Source: Phoronis australis (lineage: Eukaryota > Phoronida > Phoronidae). Taken from it: a stretch of DNA of 64,000 bases. Location: NCBI GenBank assembly GCA_002633005.1, contig NMRA01000292.1, positions 474,404 to 538,403 of the forward strand, written 5' to 3'. Under the pieces are notes generated by a model that worked only from the letters and a program-made list of their open reading frames with translations, was not told where the DNA came from and did not search any database. Positions 61,401-64,000 of this stretch are shown here, piece by piece (position 1 is the first letter of the stretch; every line of letters begins with the position of its first letter). Made by a program: the position numbers and the translations under genes.

Positions 61401-64000
61401 CTAACTTACTATATGACCTGTTGAGCAAAGAACCCTCAATAGCAGTTTACGATGTCGACTTTTTCCGCTGCGGAAGGCCACAACTGGTAAAGGGAACTTT
61501 TGTGAGAGACCTCAACATCACAGAAGAATGTAATGTTGTGCGCAACTGCCCTGAGAATTGTTCATGTACGACTTTTGAAAAAGTGAGCATGACGGTGATT
61601 TCGTGTTCAAATTTGACAAGTCTTCCTGAAGCTGCACCGGAAGGACGTCTTGAATTTCATTTGTCGAAAAACTCCATCAATAAAATAGAAAACCGTGACT
61701 ACCTAACACGTGTATTCAATATGGATCTCAGTTACAATAATATCTCCGTCATAGACGAAGATGCGTTTCAAAACATGAAACAAGTTCAGTCAGTTGACCT
61801 GCGAGGCAATGGACTTACCACGCTACCCCTCCTACTGAAACAAGGCACTCCAAGAAATCTTCAAAAAATATTCCTTGGAGAAAACAAATACAATTGCTCC
61901 TGTGAGAACGCGTGGATGAAAAATTGGTTGAAAAGAAACAGCAATATCTCGGCAGGTTTAGAGGACATAGTATGCGACTCACCAAAGAAGTTCAGAGCCA
62001 TCAAAGTTATCGAAGCCGACATAAATTGTCGCGAGGAATATGGCTTCAAATTCACGCAAGAAGTTGTTGTTTCCATCTGCCTGTGTCTTCTTGTTCTTGT
62101 TCTTTCTATTATTATCATCATATACCGGGATCTGTTCCGAGTGCTCATGTACGCACACTTCAATGTGCGCATCTTCGATCATATTGAAGAAGAGACTGAC
62201 GCCACCTACGACGCTTTTATTGCCTACAGCAGCTTAGACGGAGAGTGGGTCCGCAACAAATTGATGCCTCTTCTAGAGAACATCCGCAAACCCTTCAAAG
62301 TATGCATACACGAACGAGAATTTCTCCCAGGCAAGTCATTGTTCTTTTTGTGCAATTTGACAGGGTACTTGACTAGTTCTCCTGTTGTACGAAACATTGA
62401 ACTCACTAACACACGCACTCCCTGTGCTACGAACTTATAAAGGTGATCGAATCTGACCTTTTCTTGGTTAAAGAACGAAGAAACCGTCGGGAATTCTTAC
62501 TGATTCCTAGGTCTAAACCAGCCCAATTACTGAGCGCTGCCCATCCACTTCTTGAGTAAGATGACGTCTAAGATCCTCTCGTTTGTATCAAATTACTTTA
62601 TATGAACCAGGTTGGTTAAACATAAGAACATCTGGAAACAAGTTTTAGGGTGCGTAAGTCATGTTTTATGAGCATAGATAAGAGATTACAGGCCCGTAAA
62701 CATAGTTCATTGGGGAGAAACTATATGTTCGTTGGTGCATGAGAGACAGTAGTTCGAGATAACATGTCAAAACATCATTTTTGTACAACTTACTCTTCTG
62801 GGATGAAAGAGTACCTTACAGATGGGGCACAATTCTGGGTAGCGTTCAGTAGCTGAGTAGCTGTCTCGCGGTTAGAAAAACCTGCCAAAATCACGCGTTC
62901 TCATTTAAAATACACGGCAATATCTTGCTTTTCTCAGTGGCCCTAAATAAGTTTGTGAGCTCTTATAATTTCATAAGGCCTTTACCGGTGTAACTTTAAA
63001 AGTAGAAGGTGTATGTATCCGTCTTTATCAAGGCTAACTTTCGAATTACAGACCCATCATGGTTAGAAACGTTTCCATACTACGATAGAAAATAGATTTC
63101 ACACCCAAATAGATTATCCGGGGCATCAGCAAGTGTCAGAGTCCATCACGTTTGAATGAACTGCTTCAAATCATTTGCTGGTGGACGTTGTTGATGTCTG
63201 AAACCAATGGTTGCCGCGTTAACTTTTGAAACATTTATTGTTTTGTATTTTAGAAATGAAATTTTCAACTCAAGTATGTTGTCCTTATCCGCAAAATGTT
63301 TATTTCCAATGTATTCTGTTTCTTTTTTCTTTTACTCCTCTCTTATTTATTTACACTTTAGGCCTACTGTACAATAACCAATCCAAGTATTAAATTTACT
63401 CCTTGCAGGCTATCAATGCGTTAAATTTCCTGTCGTGTCTGAGTACTGTGTGCAACAGTTAACAGGTTCGCTCAGTATCTTTGATTGTGTCTCTCAGAAT
63501 CCATGTCTCGTTTGATCACAAGATGCTGCGCGTACACAAGATCAACAGTGTTATCGAGAGGTGTTTTTTAAAAAGCACAGAAACAAAACAGGGATTGTTT
63601 ACGTTTCGCAATTTCATCACGAATAACTCGAATTTTTCTTGTTTCGATATTTGAAAGTATGGAGTTCAAAGTAAAGGTAGAAAACGTAAAATAATCTAAC
63701 AATTTAAGTAGATGATCGGACACATTGTGACCTTTAATAGAGCTAGAATGTTATCTAACTATCATGAGTATTTTTGTAGGACTCTCTGTTGCTGACAACG
63801 TACACAGATGTATGGATTTGAGTCGAAGAAATGTTATGGTTGTATCGCAAAATTTTATCAACAGCGAATGGTGTCGCTTCGAGTTTCAAGCCGCACACGC
63901 TGCCACCATGCGGAATAAGTCCAAACGACTTCTCCTCATCATGCTGGAAGACATTCGTCAGGCGGACAATCTTGGGGACGACATCAAGTCATACTTGAAA
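58467..64000 (+). CDS. Toll-like receptor with two cysteine-capped LRR blocks, 3' partial
   Basis: Exon 1 ends with the start codon itself: ATG at 58467-58469 is followed by donor GTAAGT. Exon 2 (59927-62330) follows ATTTCAG and reads VTLTFGAIIQVVVLASLCAH, completing a signal peptide. Then come LRRNT (YCPSQCKC ~79), LRRs, LRRCT (YTCNCE ~448), a second LRRNT (NCPENCSC ~541), LRRs, LRRCT (YNCSCENAWMKNWL ~654), a transmembrane helix (~706-730) and the TIR start (YDAFIAYSSLDGEWVRN ~759). Exon 2 ends in REFLPG with a GC donor (CAG/GCAAGT). Exon 3 (63780 onward, after TTTTTGTAG) restores phase and reads LSVADNVHRCM...SEWCRFEF...MLEDIRQADNLGDDIKSYLK to the window edge, inside the TIR. Without splicing, a false extension would run to 62440. 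It is a paralogue of the left TLR, head to head with it, and predicted to signal through TIR adaptors. Confidence 0.92.
58470..59926 (+). other. First intron of the right TLR gene
   Basis: It begins GTAAGT directly after the ATG and ends CTATTTCAG. It contains a GC-rich island (about 59080-59310) in which both strands stay open (178 codons on minus, 59438-58902). No family motif was seen there, and GATCCGCCACCGGC near 59113 resembles the CGGATC-type element ends. An inverted ACTTGGCGAAA / TTTCGCCAAGT pair lies at about 59745-59770. Confidence 0.6.
62331..63779 (+). other. GC-AG intron inside the TIR domain of the right TLR gene
   Basis: The donor is GCAAGT at 62331-62336, preceded by CCCAG; the acceptor is TTTTTGTAG ending at 63779. 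It splits the BB-loop glycine codon (G|GA, phase 1). There is no GT near the exon end that would give an in-frame TIR, which supports the GC donor. Nothing else was recognised within it. Confidence 0.85.

Noticed and set aside
62331-62440. C-terminal extension of the right TLR (KSLFFLCNLTGYL...) to the stop at 62440
   Set aside because: The TIR domain breaks off abruptly there and resumes in phase at 63780; the extension is intron sequence.
1-64000. tRNA, rRNA and CRISPR features
   Set aside because: I looked for tRNA T-loop motifs (GGTTCGAATC), rRNA-like blocks and regularly spaced repeat-spacer arrays and found none I could support.

Overview
The window is nuclear DNA of an animal. Its genes are split by GT-AG (and one GC-AG) introns, gene density is low, and much of the rest is decayed transposons, MITEs and minisatellites. 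The gene families (SLC22 transporters, a CNBD2-like cyclic-nucleotide-binding protein, an NPC2/ML-like protein, and Toll-like receptors with two cysteine-capped LRR blocks) fit a bilaterian invertebrate. A lophotrochozoan is my guess, but the sequence alone does not settle the phylum.

Layout. 1-161 (+) is the last exon of an SLC22 transporter lying to the left. 1526-8408 (-) holds the first two coding exons of a second SLC22 gene, converging on the first; no later exons are visible, so it may be a truncated copy. 8.8-19.7 kb is repeat-rich: a 665-bp foldback, a 376-bp tandem duplication, a 21-bp minisatellite, a dead LINE, and a MITE with its deletion derivative. 20.2-23.1 kb (-) holds exons that I read as a secreted ML-domain (NPC2/MD-2-related) lipid-binding protein. 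24.7-28.3 kb carries two TTAA-flanked DNA transposons, one with THAP/transposase remains.

30.6-46.7 kb (+) is a CNBD2-like gene. Its last six exons join in phase, and its 5' exons are less certain. Its introns contain a second, inverted copy of a TTAA element (with a P2X7-type cysteine domain) and a recent-looking LINE fragment with target-site duplications. 46.7-51.2 kb is intergenic and contains a hAT-like element with perfect 8-bp target-site duplications.

51.2-64 kb is a head-to-head pair of Toll-like receptor genes. The left one (-) has its whole mature protein in one exon. The right one (+) has its start codon alone in the first coding exon, a large ectodomain/TM exon, and an intron with a GC donor that splits the TIR domain at the BB-loop Pro-Gly. 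It runs off the window end inside the TIR domain.

Functionally, the receptor pair and the nearby ML-like gene suggest an innate-recognition neighbourhood, but that link is inference. The SLC22 and CNBD2-like genes appear unrelated neighbours.
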